Shown in pieces: positions 39,253-48,983 of a stretch of DNA of 64,000 nucleotides. Position 1 is the stretch's first letter. Every line of letters begins with the position of its first letter. The notes beneath the pieces were generated by a model. It made no database searches. It had not been told where the DNA came from and worked only from the letters and a program-made list of their open reading frames with translations. The position numbers and the translations under genes are program-made. This DNA is from Candidatus Nitrotoga sp. CP45. Its GTDB lineage: Bacteria > Pseudomonadota > Gammaproteobacteria > Burkholderiales > Gallionellaceae. Where the stretch lies: the NCBI GenBank assembly GCA_945874105.1, contig CAMCFJ010000001.1, forward strand, positions 124,001 through 188,000, in the 5' to 3' direction.

Positions 39253-40474
39253 TATTCATTCCCCGCTAACCGTTCGGCGGCCGGCAAAACACCTGTTAAC
39301 CATTATCATGGTGATCGCTGCTGTTGCTGTTGGGATCTTTGTGGGTGGGTTCAAGCAACGGATGGATGATCAGAAAATTCTTGCAGCGACGACGGCAGAT
39401 CGGGCCCAGATTACCGTTGCAACGGTAGCGCTAGAGGGCCAGAGAGATACTGAAAAGTTGGTATTGCCCGGCAGTTTGCAAGCATATTATTCGGCGACTA
39501 TTTACGCGCGGGTAAGCGGGTATTTAAAGAGTTGGAAATTGGACATTGGAGATGATGTCAAGGCAGGGCAGATTCTCGCTGAAATTGAAACACCTGATTT
39601 GGATCAGCAGCTAAAACAAGCCATAGCAAACATGGAGTCCGCCAAGGCAAACGCAAAACTGGCTGAAACGACGGCGCATCGCTGGCGTAATTTATTGAAA
39701 ACTGACTCGGTGTCGGCCCAGGAAGTGGATGAAAAAAATGGCGACTATGCTGCCAAGAGAGCTTTCGTGGCGGCAGCGCAAGCGAATGTGGATCGTTTGC
39801 GTGCTTTGGAATCATTTAAACGGATCACCGCTCCTTTTGATGGGGTCATAACCGGTCGTCATACAGACATTGGTGCACTAATTAATGCAGGCCATCAGTC
39901 GGGAAAGGAATTGTTCACGATTTCAGATGTGCACAAATTAAGACTGTACGTCACGCTTCCGCAGAATTATGCAGCCCGCATAAAACCGGATATGGTAGTT
40001 CAGGTTGATGTACCAGAACACCCGGGGAAGCATTTTTCAGCGAAACTTTTGGGGACTTCCGAGTCGGTCAATGAGAGCTCTGGCACGATGTTGATGCAGT
40101 TTGAAGTGGATAATTCGTCCCATGAATTACTTCCGGGTGAATATGGTAGCGTGACATTTATATTTCCTGCGAATGAAAAATCTTTACAGATTCCAGCCGG
40201 CGCGATTCTATATAAAAAAGAAGGCCCGTTTATTGCTGTCGTAGCAGGCGACAGACGAGTGATGTTTAAGCGCGTTGAAATTCTGAGAGATTTAGGTACT
40301 TCACTTGATATTGCAGCGATACTCAATGCAAATGAGCTAGTAATAAATAACCCGCCCGAGTCATTGATGGAAGGTGATCTGGTTAAATTAAAAATGACTC
40401 CCGGCGCCGAGAAAAAAACGACGGCTTCACCGGTGATTCCTGGCGCTGCCTCCAAAACGAAGTCACAACCATGA
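39245..40474 (+). CDS. RND periplasmic adaptor (membrane fusion protein)
   Basis: Periplasmic adaptor bridging pump and outer-membrane channel. 409 residues from ATG 39245, which overlaps the permease stop by 8 bp (a TTG at 39239 is the other option). Membrane anchor about 18-38, barrel-sandwich/lipoyl halves around a coiled-coil hairpin (LDQQLKQAIANMESAKANAKLAE...), beta-barrel and membrane-proximal domain (about 285-380). Confidence 0.93.
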   Translation: MDDIHSPLTVRRPAKHLLTIIMVIAAVAVGIFVGGFKQRMDDQKILAATTADRAQITVATVALEGQRDTEKLVLPGSLQAYYSATIYARVSGYLKSWKLDIGDDVKAGQILAEIETPDLDQQLKQAIANMESAKANAKLAETTAHRWRNLLKTDSVSAQEVDEKNGDYAAKRAFVAAAQANVDRLRALESFKRITAPFDGVITGRHTDIGALINAGHQSGKELFTISDVHKLRLYVTLPQNYAARIKPDMVVQVDVPEHPGKHFSAKLLGTSESVNESSGTMLMQFEVDNSSHELLPGEYGSVTFIFPANEKSLQIPAGAILYKKEGPFIAVVAGDRRVMFKRVEILRDLGTSLDIAAILNANELVINNPPESLMEGDLVKLKMTPGAEKKTTASPVIPGAASKTKSQP

Positions 40475-41901
40475 GGCACTCGGCTATCGCATATCAATTG
40501 CTGTTGCCATTGTCTGTGCTACTCATGCACGGCTGCTCACTTGTCACGCCCCATCAACCACCAATAGTCGTCCCGGTTAAAGACGCTTGGCAAGATGGTT
40601 TATGGAAGGAGGCACAACCTTCTGATGAATTACCAAGAGGATCCTGGTGGCGATTATTTGGTGATAAAACACTGAATGAACTTCAAGAAAAAATGGAGCG
40701 AAACAATCCTACCCTTGCAATTGCAGTTGCGCGATTTGATCAATCAACTGCCTATGCCAGGCAATTAGGAGCGGCCCAACTCCCCTCGCTTGATGTCGAT
40801 GCAGGCATCACACGAAACAGGCAATCTGATCATAGACCGCTGAGGAACCCTAATCAGCCTGGATTCTATAACTCAAATACGGTGAGTACGTTGTTAAGCT
40901 ACGAAGTGGATCTTTGGGGGCGGGTAAGAAATTCTATCGCTGCGGGCAAGGCGACTGCCCAAGCTTCAGCAGCAGACCTTGAAAGTGCTCGCTTGAGTTT
41001 GCACGCGTTACTTGCCGAACACTACATCAGGTTGCGAAATGTTGACGCGCAATCAAATTTACTTGGTGAAAGTATTCAGAATTTTGAAAAAAAACTTACC
41101 TTTGTAGAAAATCGACATTCTGGAGGCATCGCATCCGGGCTTGATGTCGCAAGAGCCGAAACGCAGGTAAATGTTGTAAAAGCCGAGCTTTTCGAGTTAA
41201 AAATACAGCGTGCGGTATTTGAACATGCGATCGCCAGTTTGATCGGTGAATCAGCTACTGCATTTACGATATCGCCGGTAGTAAATTCAGATTTAATTCA
41301 GCCCCCTAAAATTCCGATTGGATTGCCCTCCATGTTATTACAGCGGCGGCCAGATATTGCGTCGGCCGAGCGTAAGGTAGAAGCGGCGAATGCCAGCGTG
41401 GGCGTTGCCAAGGTTGCTTTTTTCCCAAGTATTTCGCTTGGTGGCACCTCGATCGGATACCAAAATACTGGTGCGTCTGGCTGGCTTACTGTGCCGAATC
41501 TTTTTTGGTCTATTGGGCCCAGAGCCGTTTTCAATATTTTTGATGGGAATTTAAGGCAGTCTCAGGTTGACCAGGCTAAAGCAGTTCTGGATCAAACGGG
41601 GCATGAGTATCGTGCTGTCGTTTTGCTGGCGTTTCAGCAAGTTGAAGATGAGTTGGCGCGCCTGAAATTCTTGAAACAGCAAATTATTGAGCAAACTGCG
41701 GCTACGATTTCTGCACACAAGGCCGAAACGCTTGCCAATTACCGGTACCAGAATGGTGCGGTGACCTATCTGGAAGTATCGACCGCGCAAACTATAGCTT
41801 TGCAGGCAGATCGAGGATTGTTGGCGCTTAGAGCTCAATCCCTGGTCGCTAGCGTGGGACTCATTCGTGGGTTGGGGGGCGGATGGAGCAAACAAACGTA
41901 A
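40471..41901 (+). CDS. outer-membrane efflux lipoprotein, NodT family
   Basis: TolC-like channel that completes the tripartite pump. 476 residues with lipobox LMHGC (about residue 22), two OEP repeats of long helices, and the conserved LLQRRPDIASAERKVEAANASVGVAKVAFFPSI-type segment (about 290-320). Starts inside the adaptor stop (ATGA). Confidence 0.94.
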   Translation: MRHSAIAYQLLLPLSVLLMHGCSLVTPHQPPIVVPVKDAWQDGLWKEAQPSDELPRGSWWRLFGDKTLNELQEKMERNNPTLAIAVARFDQSTAYARQLGAAQLPSLDVDAGITRNRQSDHRPLRNPNQPGFYNSNTVSTLLSYEVDLWGRVRNSIAAGKATAQASAADLESARLSLHALLAEHYIRLRNVDAQSNLLGESIQNFEKKLTFVENRHSGGIASGLDVARAETQVNVVKAELFELKIQRAVFEHAIASLIGESATAFTISPVVNSDLIQPPKIPIGLPSMLLQRRPDIASAERKVEAANASVGVAKVAFFPSISLGGTSIGYQNTGASGWLTVPNLFWSIGPRAVFNIFDGNLRQSQVDQAKAVLDQTGHEYRAVVLLAFQQVEDELARLKFLKQQIIEQTAATISAHKAETLANYRYQNGAVTYLEVSTAQTIALQADRGLLALRAQSLVASVGLIRGLGGGWSKQT

Positions 41902-42179
41902 TTTAATGGGTTGTTCAATAATCCATAAAAAATCGGTTACCAATCGCCAGATTTAATCCACCGGCATGATCTGTCAGCAATATTTTGCCCGAAAAATGGC
42001 GAAACACTTTCCAATCAGGTAAATCCGCATCGCCCTGCAGTCAGTCTTTTGCGCCATTCTTTTCTTTATTGGGCACTCCTGTTCTAAATTTAACCAAAAG
42101 ATTACGCTATACTTCATTTGTTCAATATCCTTCATAAGAATAAAAATGTATCCAATAATGAATCGATAAATAGGGAGTT

Positions 42180-43163
42180 ATGCAAGTGAATAAACAAATT
42201 GGACTGATACTGTTTGCAGCAATCCTCCTTCCGGCATGTAGCGGCGCAACTACGCGCAAGGAGGACACTCGCAGCACACCTGCTCCGGTAATCGAATCGC
42301 ACGTTGTTCTGCCCCCCTCGGTTGTGCAACCAAAGCGCGGCGGTTATTTGGAAGGTGACAGCCCTGGTGCCGATGTGCCGGCCAATTTGGTCGCCATCCC
42401 GGATGCCGTTCCGCGTGTTGAGCCTTTGCACCGTTTTGCAAACGCCCAATACTCCGCTTTAGGAAAGACATACACGCCTTTAACTTCGCCGGGTAACTTC
42501 AAGGAGCGAGGTGTTGCTTCCTGGTATGGAAAAAAATTCCATGGTAAGCGCACCGCCAGCGGAGAAATATATGATATGTATGGCATGACTGCCGCTCATC
42601 CCATATTACCGGTACCCAGTTACGCGCGCGTAACAAACCTTGCGAACAAAAAATCGGTAGTGGTTCGTATCAATGACCGTGGTCCGTTTTTGCGTGAGCG
42701 TATTATTGATCTTTCATATGCCGCCGCGTACAAACTTGGCATCATAAATGATGGCAGTGCCGAAGTCGTGGTGGAGGTAGAAAGCCTGGTGGCGGACAAT
42801 AATGTCCAGCCTCCAGGGGTAACGGATTCGGTGGTGATGACTCCCTTGAAATCGACATCGGATTCGGTGGTGGTGACCCCCTTAAAGCCTGCAACAGTGC
42901 CATCAGCTTCAGGCGAACCGGCGGCGAGTGGAAATGTTTATCTGCAATTGGGCGCCTTCCGTTCACAGCAGAGTGCTGAAAGCTTTCTTTCGCGCATGAG
43001 CGTTGAATTTGAGGGAAGCGGCAAACGAGTCGAGTTGTATCAGAAAGAAGGTGACATGGTGCGCGTGCATGTTGGCCCCTATTCAACACAGGATGAGGCG
43101 CGCGCTACCGCAGAAAAATTGGAGCAACGCCTGGGATTCAAGCCTTTGGTGAAACTGCATTAA
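42180..43163 (+). CDS. rlpA: septal ring lytic transglycosylase RlpA, lipoprotein
   Basis: Outer-membrane lipoprotein that cleaves denuded glycan at the septum. 327 residues: lipobox LPAC with Cys20, double-psi beta-barrel domain (about 105-200; GVASWYGKKFHGKRTASGE and VRINDRGPF), a Ser/Pro-rich linker and C-terminal SPOR domain (about 252-325). The linker contains two 12-residue tandem repeats. In related genomes rlpA follows rodA directly; here the RND operon lies between. RBS AGGGAG precedes the ATG. Confidence 0.95.
   Translation: MQVNKQIGLILFAAILLPACSGATTRKEDTRSTPAPVIESHVVLPPSVVQPKRGGYLEGDSPGADVPANLVAIPDAVPRVEPLHRFANAQYSALGKTYTPLTSPGNFKERGVASWYGKKFHGKRTASGEIYDMYGMTAAHPILPVPSYARVTNLANKKSVVVRINDRGPFLRERIIDLSYAAAYKLGIINDGSAEVVVEVESLVADNNVQPPGVTDSVVMTPLKSTSDSVVVTPLKPATVPSASGEPAASGNVYLQLGAFRSQQSAESFLSRMSVEFEGSGKRVELYQKEGDMVRVHVGPYSTQDEARATAEKLEQRLGFKPLVKLH
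42824..42895 (+). repeat. 36-bp tandem repeat inside rlpA linker
   Basis: Two adjacent 36-bp units (42824-42859 and 42860-42895) encode DSVVMTPLKSTS and DSVVVTPLKPAT in the linker between the barrel and SPOR domains. Unit number may vary among strains. Confidence 0.8.
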
Positions 43164-43208
43164 TTGAAGAGTCCCAATTTTATTTGGGGGCATTACTCTA
43201 ACTCGTGC

Positions 43209-43237
43209 GGGTACCAAAAATGGTTTTTATGGTACCC
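43209..43237. terminator. hairpin between rlpA and modE
   Basis: Inverted repeat GGGTACC (43209-43215) / GGTACCC (43231-43237) whose inner A-run and T-run also pair, giving a nearly continuous 12-bp stem. No T-run follows, so it is a weak terminator candidate or an operator ahead of modE. Confidence 0.4.
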
Positions 43238-43280
43238 CTGTCAAGTATGTTTCGACCTTTAATCTAGTGTAATTATTTCG

Positions 43281-44090
43281 ATGACAGTGTCACCCAAAAT
43301 TCAAGTTGGGAACTTTAGTACATCCTTGTCGCTCGATTTTGAGAGTGGAAAGGTTTCCGCACGAAGACTGGAGTTACTGGTTGCGATAAGCCGGGAAAGC
43401 TCGATAAATGGTGCCGCAAAGGCCATCGGGATGACCTATAAGGGAGCCTGGGAAGCGGTTGAAGCTATGAACAATCTCGCTGGGGTGCCGCTGGTGGCAG
43501 CTTGGCAAGGAGGTCGTGGTGGTGGCAGGGCAGAGCTGACCGAGGTGGGGCAGCGTTTGGTAGATGAATTGGGACGCATCGCGGCATTGCAGGCCCAATT
43601 TTTCGCGGCACTTGATGAAGATGTAACGTTGGGAAATAGTTTTCAGCTTCTCAAAAGGATTGGTGTAAATACGAGTGCGCGCAATGCCTTCAGGGGAATA
43701 GTTGAAAGCGTGCAAAAGGGCGCAGTCAATGCAGAGGTGGTGCTGAGGCTGGCCAGTGGAGAAGCTCTGTGCGCTATGGTTACCCAGGAAAGCGTCCGCT
43801 CACTGGATCTTGTGCCGGGCAAAGCGGCGTATGCGTTGATTAATGCATCGTGGGTTATTCTGACCCTGATGGATGAGAAGATCAAAACGTCAGCGCGTAA
43901 CCGGCTGTGCGGGGTAGTCAATCATATTGAGCAAGGTTCGGTGAATACTGAAGTGCTGCTTGATCTGGGGAATGGCGTGACTCTTGCTGCAATTATTACT
44001 AACGAGTCGCAGAAAGTCCTCGGGCTCGCTGTTGGTGGTAAAGCATGTGCTTTGATCAAGGCGTCCCACATTATTATCGGGGTAGACTAA
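43281..44090 (+). CDS. modE: molybdate-responsive regulator ModE
   Basis: 269 residues: N-terminal LysR-like winged helix (about 20-115; SARRLELLVAISRESSINGAAKAIGMTYKGAWEAV) and two TOBE/Mop domains (about 130-195 and 205-268), the molybdate-binding module. In relatives it represses modABC and activates molybdoenzyme genes. No molybdate transporter is in the window, so it is an orphan regulator here. Confidence 0.93.
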   Translation: MTVSPKIQVGNFSTSLSLDFESGKVSARRLELLVAISRESSINGAAKAIGMTYKGAWEAVEAMNNLAGVPLVAAWQGGRGGGRAELTEVGQRLVDELGRIAALQAQFFAALDEDVTLGNSFQLLKRIGVNTSARNAFRGIVESVQKGAVNAEVVLRLASGEALCAMVTQESVRSLDLVPGKAAYALINASWVILTLMDEKIKTSARNRLCGVVNHIEQGSVNTEVLLDLGNGVTLAAIITNESQKVLGLAVGGKACALIKASHIIIGVD

Positions 44091-44130
44091 TGAAAAAAAC
44101 CACAGCCTATGGGCTGATATTCACAATGCA

Positions 44131-44151
44131 CAGTCAATTCAAAATTGACTG
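44131..44151 (+). repeat. stem-loop just before apaH
   Basis: Perfect 9-bp stem CAGTCAATT/AATTGACTG with a CAA loop, ending 10 bp before the apaH ATG at 44162. A shorter hairpin (44103-44116) precedes it. It could shield the start region, or mark the 3' end of modE mRNA. Confidence 0.55.
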
Positions 44152-44161
44152 ATTGCGGATA

Positions 44162-44989
44162 ATGGCAACCTACGCGGTAGGCGACATACAGGGATGTTAC
44201 CCCGAGTTTTTGCGGTTGCTGGAGCAGACACGCTTCGACCCCGCAATAGATAGGCTATGGCTGGTAGGTGATTTGGTTAACCGTGGGACGGATTCGCTGA
44301 ACGTACTGCGTTTGATAAAATCGTTGGGAGATGCCGCCATCACCGTGTTGGGCAACCATGATCTACACTTGCTTGCAGTGGCTGAGGGCGCTGCAAAATT
44401 ACATCACAGCGACACACTGAACGACATTCTTGGCGCGCCCGACCGAGACGAACTGCTAACCTGGCTCCGTGCGCAGCGTCTGCTATATGTCGAGGGTGAT
44501 TTTGTGCTGGTACATGCCGGGTTGCTGCCGAGCTGGACAGTGGCCCAGGCACAGCAATTGGCGCATGAAGCTGAAGCCGCATTAGCGGGTCAACACTACC
44601 ACGACTATCTTGTGCACATGTATGGCAACCATCCTGACCATTGGGAAGATGACCTCAGCGGTTACAATCGCCTGCGCGTCATCACCAATGCCTGCACGCG
44701 CATGCGCGTTTGCACCCTGAAAGGTGAAATGGAATTCAAATTCAAGGGTGAGGTATGTAATGTGCCTGAGGGATACATGCCGTGGTTTGATGTGCCAGGG
44801 CGCGCCAGCGCCAATGCCACAGTGGTGTGCGGACATTGGTCGGGACTGGGATTGAAAGTTACCCCTCAAGTTATTGCACTCGACACCGGTTGTTTGTGGG
44901 GCGGTACGCTTTCCGCCATCCGTCTCGAAGACCGAGAACTGTTTCAGGTACCATGCATATCCAAACCGATAGCAAAGCCGTGGCAGTAA
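44162..44989 (+). CDS. apaH: symmetrical bis(5'-nucleosyl)-tetraphosphatase
   Basis: Hydrolyses Ap4A to two ADP and can de-cap Np4-RNA. 275 residues of the PPP metallophosphatase fold: GDIQGC, GDLVNRG, GNHD and later histidines ([16 protein letters not shown]). I start at ATG 44162 (MATYAVGD) rather than the upstream TTG 44153. Confidence 0.97.
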   Translation: MATYAVGDIQGCYPEFLRLLEQTRFDPAIDRLWLVGDLVNRGTDSLNVLRLIKSLGDAAITVLGNHDLHLLAVAEGAAKLHHSDTLNDILGAPDRDELLTWLRAQRLLYVEGDFVLVHAGLLPSWTVAQAQQLAHEAEAALAGQHYHDYLVHMYGNHPDHWEDDLSGYNRLRVITNACTRMRVCTLKGEMEFKFKGEVCNVPEGYMPWFDVPGRASANATVVCGHWSGLGLKVTPQVIALDTGCLWGGTLSAIRLEDRELFQVPCISKPIAKPWQ

Positions 44990-45606
44990 TTTTAAGGATC
45001 ATTGCTTAAAGTTGGATCCTTGAGAAAGCTTAAGAGATCGTTTTAAAATTGTCGAACCATCAATAGCGGCCTAATTTGCAGTGGTTGATCTTCTACCGTG
45101 GTTTGCCGAATATCTGAAGAGTTGAAAAGCGACATTCGTAATGATTTCTTTTAAATAAAAAAACCATTAATGTAATTAATTAACATAAAAATCAAATTGA
45201 TAACAAATTTTCATGGTGTCTGTTATGATGGCTACCATTAAAATAAAAGACAGGGGGAGCGGGGTTTCACTCCGCCCTATGGGTAGTAGCAGTTGTTCAC
45301 TCGCGTATATCTCTTCCACTGAAATCAGTAACGGCATGATGACTAGTGAGAAGTCCTTGGCAGAAAACTTCCTTCGTCTTCTGCTCTCTCGCCTTTTTTC
45401 CGTGCGCATCATCGTCCACGGGTTGTATGGAATAGAACGCACCGGGGGCAATTGCTCACTGTCTTCGGTAATTCTCAAGTCGGTAGCAAATCCGGTTACG
45501 CGGGCATCGTGTTTCCGTCTGCCTCTCATTTGGCAATACCTCAGCGAAGGCAGCTGTTCCGTTATTCGCATGTCCTCTCCTTACCACCAATCTTTCGAAT
45601 AATCCC
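44990..45606. other. 600-bp region without a supportable gene
   Basis: The first 200 bp are AT-rich. From 45213 to 45602 there is a plus-strand frame of 129 codons that stops 4 bp before the next gene, and an overlapping minus-strand frame of 131 codons (45176-45571). Neither looks like a known protein and they exclude each other. A GC-rich hairpin (about 45254-45281) lies near the start of the plus frame. A long structured leader for the CNNM gene is possible. Confidence 0.45.
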
Positions 45607-46935
45607 ATGGATATACTGCTCCTGATGACCCTGATTTTGCTGAACGGGATCTTCGCCATGTCGGAGATTGCCCTTGTGACTGCCCGACATGCCCGTCTAG
45701 CGCGTCTAGCGGCAGACGGCGACACCTCGGCAGAAGTGGCGCTACGTCTGGGCGAAAATCCAACACGTTTCCTTTCCGCCATCCAGATCGGAATCACTTC
45801 AATCGGCATCCTGAATGGTATCGTCGGCGAGGCGGTATTTGCTGCCCCTTTCGCTACGTGGCTGCAAACGCTCGGCGTTAATCAGCGGCCTAGCGAGGTG
45901 GGCGCAACCGCTTTGGTTGTCGTGGTGATTACCTATCTAACCATTGTTGTTGGCGAACTCGTACCCAAACGCATCGCTCAATTTAACCCGGAAGGGATTG
46001 CGCGCCTGGTGGCAAGACCCATACACATCTTGGCATTAATTACACATCCGTTCGTACGATTGCTGTCGGCATCCACTGATACTCTCCTGAGAATGATGGG
46101 AAAGAGCCAGCAAGCGGAGCCAAGCGTAACGGAAGAAGAAATTCATGCAATGCTGGAAGAGGGTTCCGAAGCCGGGATCATTGAGCAGCACGAACATGAT
46201 ATGGTTCGCAACGTTTTCCGCTTGGATGAACGACAAGTCGGCTCCCTCATGATCCCCCGAGCCGATATAGAATATCTGGATATCAACCAGCCATTGGAGG
46301 CCAATCTCTTACGCATAGCGCAATCCGATCATTCGCGCTTTCCGGTTTGCCGGGGCAGCTTGAGTGACCTGCTGGGAGTGACCTCCTTCAAGCAACTGTT
46401 CAATCAGACCATTAATGGCGGACGCCCCGATCTGACTGCACAGCTGCATCAATGCGTTTTTGTGACTGAATCGCTGACCGGATTGGAACTCCTGGCACAA
46501 TTCCAAGGATCAGACACCCACATGGTTTTCGTCATAGATGAGTATGGTGAGGTGCAGGGTTTGGTCACCCTTCAGGATGTATTGGAGGCGGTTACCGGTG
46601 AGTTCAGACCGCCTGATATTGAGGATCGCTGGGCGGTACAGCGCGAAGACGGTTCGTGGTTACTGGACGGAATGATTCCAGTGCCCGAGTTGAAGGATCA
46701 ATTAGAGTTGAAGTCGGTCCCTGAAGAAGACAAGGGTCGATACCATACACTTAGCGGAATGGTGATGTGGTTGCTTGGGCGGCCACCTATGGTCGCTGAC
46801 GTCGTGCTGTGGGAACAATGGCGGCTGGAGGTTGTTGATCTGGATGGTAAACGGATCGACAAGGTTCTCGCAAGCCGTTTGTCAGAACCAGTCCAGGCTT
46901 CGGCCGCTGGCGAAGCGCCCCCTCAGACAGAGTGA
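45607..46935 (+). CDS. CNNM/CorC-type membrane protein (hemolysin family, UPF0053)
   Basis: 442 residues: DUF21/CNNM transmembrane domain (about 1-180; starts MDILLLMTLILLNGIFAMSEIALV), a CBS-domain pair (about 205-330) and the C-terminal CorC/HlyC domain (about 345-425). Members are linked to Mg/Co efflux and polyamine export (YtfL/PaeA). The 'hemolysin' name is historical. Confidence 0.92.
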   Translation: MDILLLMTLILLNGIFAMSEIALVTARHARLARLAADGDTSAEVALRLGENPTRFLSAIQIGITSIGILNGIVGEAVFAAPFATWLQTLGVNQRPSEVGATALVVVVITYLTIVVGELVPKRIAQFNPEGIARLVARPIHILALITHPFVRLLSASTDTLLRMMGKSQQAEPSVTEEEIHAMLEEGSEAGIIEQHEHDMVRNVFRLDERQVGSLMIPRADIEYLDINQPLEANLLRIAQSDHSRFPVCRGSLSDLLGVTSFKQLFNQTINGGRPDLTAQLHQCVFVTESLTGLELLAQFQGSDTHMVFVIDEYGEVQGLVTLQDVLEAVTGEFRPPDIEDRWAVQREDGSWLLDGMIPVPELKDQLELKSVPEEDKGRYHTLSGMVMWLLGRPPMVADVVLWEQWRLEVVDLDGKRIDKVLASRLSEPVQASAAGEAPPQTE

Positions 46936-46940
46936 TCGGA

Positions 46941-47087
46941 TTAAAGGGCACCCTAAAAATCCAATTTTCGTCACAATACGGCGTTACTCGAAAAAAATTA
47001 TCGCTTACATATCAAATATATGCCGCGCTCTAATTTATACTCGTGCCTTGTCTTGCTTAGAAACTTGAATTTTTAGAGGCACTTTAA
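46941..47087. mobile_element. MITE-like repeat with imperfect terminal inverted repeats
   Basis: About 147 bp of non-coding DNA bounded by related ends: TTAAAGGGCACCCTAAAAAT at 46941 and the reverse complement of its relative at 47065-47087 (TTAAAGTGCCTCTAAAAATT). Both ends carry TTAA. The interior has no frame. It lies between the CNNM gene and trpG. I believe similar short elements are common in Nitrosomonadales genomes, but I cannot verify that here. No second copy was seen in the window. Confidence 0.7.
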
Positions 47088-47126
47088 AGAGCTTGCTTTA
47101 ATGATTCGGCTCCATAGCTTAGACGT

Positions 47127-47155
47127 TTGCCGGTTAATAAAATTTTGTTTATATG
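47127..47155 (+). promoter_or_regulatory. candidate promoter of trpGD
   Basis: TTGCCG (47127-47132), 17-bp spacer, TATATG (47150-47155), about 34 bp before the trpG start. The -10 box is the left arm of a palindrome. Confidence 0.5.
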
Positions 47156-47175
47156 ATAATAAGTAAAATCATATA
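47150..47175. promoter_or_regulatory. palindrome over the trpG -10 / start region
   Basis: Perfect 8-bp inverted repeat TATATGAT (47150-47157) / ATCATATA (47168-47175) with a 10-bp gap, placed where a repressor would block the promoter. Operator role is inference; AT-rich palindromes also arise by chance. Confidence 0.45.
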
Positions 47176-47188
47176 GTTAGGTACAATT

Positions 47189-47758
47189 ATGTTGCTCATG
47201 ATAGATAACTATGACTCCTTCACCTACAACCTGGTGCAATATTTTGCCGAGTTAGGCGCAGAGGTGGTTGTGCATCGCAATGACGAGATTACACTGGAGC
47301 AGATTGAGGCACTACAACCGCAATATATCGTGATTTCACCGGGGCCGTGCACGCCCAACGAAGCTGGAATTTCGGTCGCCACCATTCAGCGTTTCGCCGG
47401 ACGCATCCCCTTGCTTGGTGTGTGCCTCGGCCATCAGAGCATTGGCCAGTCATTTGGTGGAAAGATTGTTCACGCCAAGCAATTAATGCACGGTAAAACT
47501 TCGGCCATTTTTCACAACAACAGTAGCGTTTTTCGCGGCCTGCCCAACCCATTCACCGCTACACGCTACCATTCGCTGGTGATCGAGCGCGCCACGCTGC
47601 CCGACTGTCTGGAAATTACCGCATGGACTGAAGACGGCGAAATCATGGGAGTGCGTCACAAAACGATGGCGGTGGAAGGGGTACAGTTTCATCCGGAATC
47701 CATACTCACTGAATATGGTCACGAGCTACTTGCCAACTTTTTGCACGGTGAACGCTAA
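47189..47758 (+). CDS. trpG: anthranilate synthase glutamine amidotransferase (component II)
   Basis: Delivers ammonia from glutamine to TrpE (or PabB). 189 residues, class I amidotransferase: nucleophile cysteine in [11 protein letters not shown] (about 79), and the HPESIL His-Glu pair near the C-terminus. trpE is not next to it. Its stop shares one base with the trpD start (TAATG). Confidence 0.97.
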   Translation: MLLMIDNYDSFTYNLVQYFAELGAEVVVHRNDEITLEQIEALQPQYIVISPGPCTPNEAGISVATIQRFAGRIPLLGVCLGHQSIGQSFGGKIVHAKQLMHGKTSAIFHNNSSVFRGLPNPFTATRYHSLVIERATLPDCLEITAWTEDGEIMGVRHKTMAVEGVQFHPESILTEYGHELLANFLHGER

Positions 47759-48771
47759 TGGACTATGCCAGCCTGCTAAATCGCCTGCTTAATCGTGAAG
47801 ATCTGCCGCATGACGACATGCACGAGTTGATGCGGAACATTATGGGCGGACAGCTGACGCCTGCTCAAATCGCAGCTGTTTTGGTCGCGTTACGCATGAA
47901 GGGAGAGACTGTCACTGAGATTGCGGCGGCAGCGCAGGTAATGCGCGATCTGTCGAGCAAAGTAACGGTGCAGGATGATAAATATTTGATTGATACCTGC
48001 GGCACTGGCGGTGATGGTGCGCAGACCTTTAATATTTCCACTGCCAGCGCGCTAGTCGCGGCAGCAGCGGGCGCACGCGTAGCCAAACATGGTGGACGTT
48101 CAGTTTCCAGCACCTGCGGCAGTGCAGATATTTTGGAAAAGCTTGGCGTCAATGTCAATCTTACGCCGCAACAAGTGGCGCGCTGTGTGCAGGAAATCGG
48201 TGTGGGCTTCATGTTTGCGCCCAATCATCACAGCGCAATGAAATACGCCGCACCGGTGCGGCGCGAGCTCGGTGTGCGCACGATGTTCAACCTGCTGGGT
48301 CCGCTGACTAACCCGGCCGGCGCACAGAACCAGGTAATGGGCGTATTCCAGCAGGATCTGACGGTGAAATTGGCGCGCGTGCTGCAGCAGCTTGGTAGTC
48401 GGCATGTGTTGGTGGTGCATGGCGCAGACGGTATGGATGAAATTTCCATCAGCGGACCAACTTATATTGCGGAACTGAAGGACGGAACGGTACTCGAATA
48501 TTCGGTGCAACCGCAAGATTTCGAATTACACGCAGCGCCGCTGGATACCATACGCGTTGCCAATGCCGATGAGGCGCGCACGATGTTGTTATCGGTGCTG
48601 GATAACCAGCCCAGCCCCGCACGTGACATCGTGCAGCTTAACGCCGGTGCGGCCATTTACGTGGCGGGGCTGACTGCAACGCTACAAGAAGGGGTCAAAA
48701 ATGCCAAGGAAGTTATTGCCAGCGGCGCGGCAATAAACAAGCTGGAAGCGCTGGTCAATATTAATATTTGA
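47758..48771 (+). CDS. trpD: anthranilate phosphoribosyltransferase
   Basis: Transfers phosphoribosyl from PRPP to anthranilate. 337 residues with the signature CGTGGDG (PRPP binding), KHGGRSVSSTCGSADILE and NLLGPLTNPAG. Coupled to trpG. The usual next gene trpC is absent; a nitronate monooxygenase-like gene follows instead. Confidence 0.98.
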   Translation: MDYASLLNRLLNREDLPHDDMHELMRNIMGGQLTPAQIAAVLVALRMKGETVTEIAAAAQVMRDLSSKVTVQDDKYLIDTCGTGGDGAQTFNISTASALVAAAAGARVAKHGGRSVSSTCGSADILEKLGVNVNLTPQQVARCVQEIGVGFMFAPNHHSAMKYAAPVRRELGVRTMFNLLGPLTNPAGAQNQVMGVFQQDLTVKLARVLQQLGSRHVLVVHGADGMDEISISGPTYIAELKDGTVLEYSVQPQDFELHAAPLDTIRVANADEARTMLLSVLDNQPSPARDIVQLNAGAAIYVAGLTATLQEGVKNAKEVIASGAAINKLEALVNINI

Positions 48772-48983
48772 GGCCGTGGAAAACCGTTTTTTCGGGTGGG
48801 TGTAAATGGTCTTCACCAAACGTGCCTGTTCCTGTTTCGATTAATTCCATAGCTTCCAAGTTTATAAATATAAATTGGTTTTGCTATGAGTATCCAGATG
48901 GTTTCTGACAAATATTTGCGCCCGATGCGGGAGACCGCCTACTATTACCAAGATAATATAGCGACTTGAATTGAAGGATGGCA

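Noticed and set aside
45176-45571. Overlapping frames of about 130 codons on both strands before the CNNM gene
   Set aside because: No family features, biased composition (long Ser/Arg/Leu runs), and the two frames exclude each other; kept as an unexplained region only.
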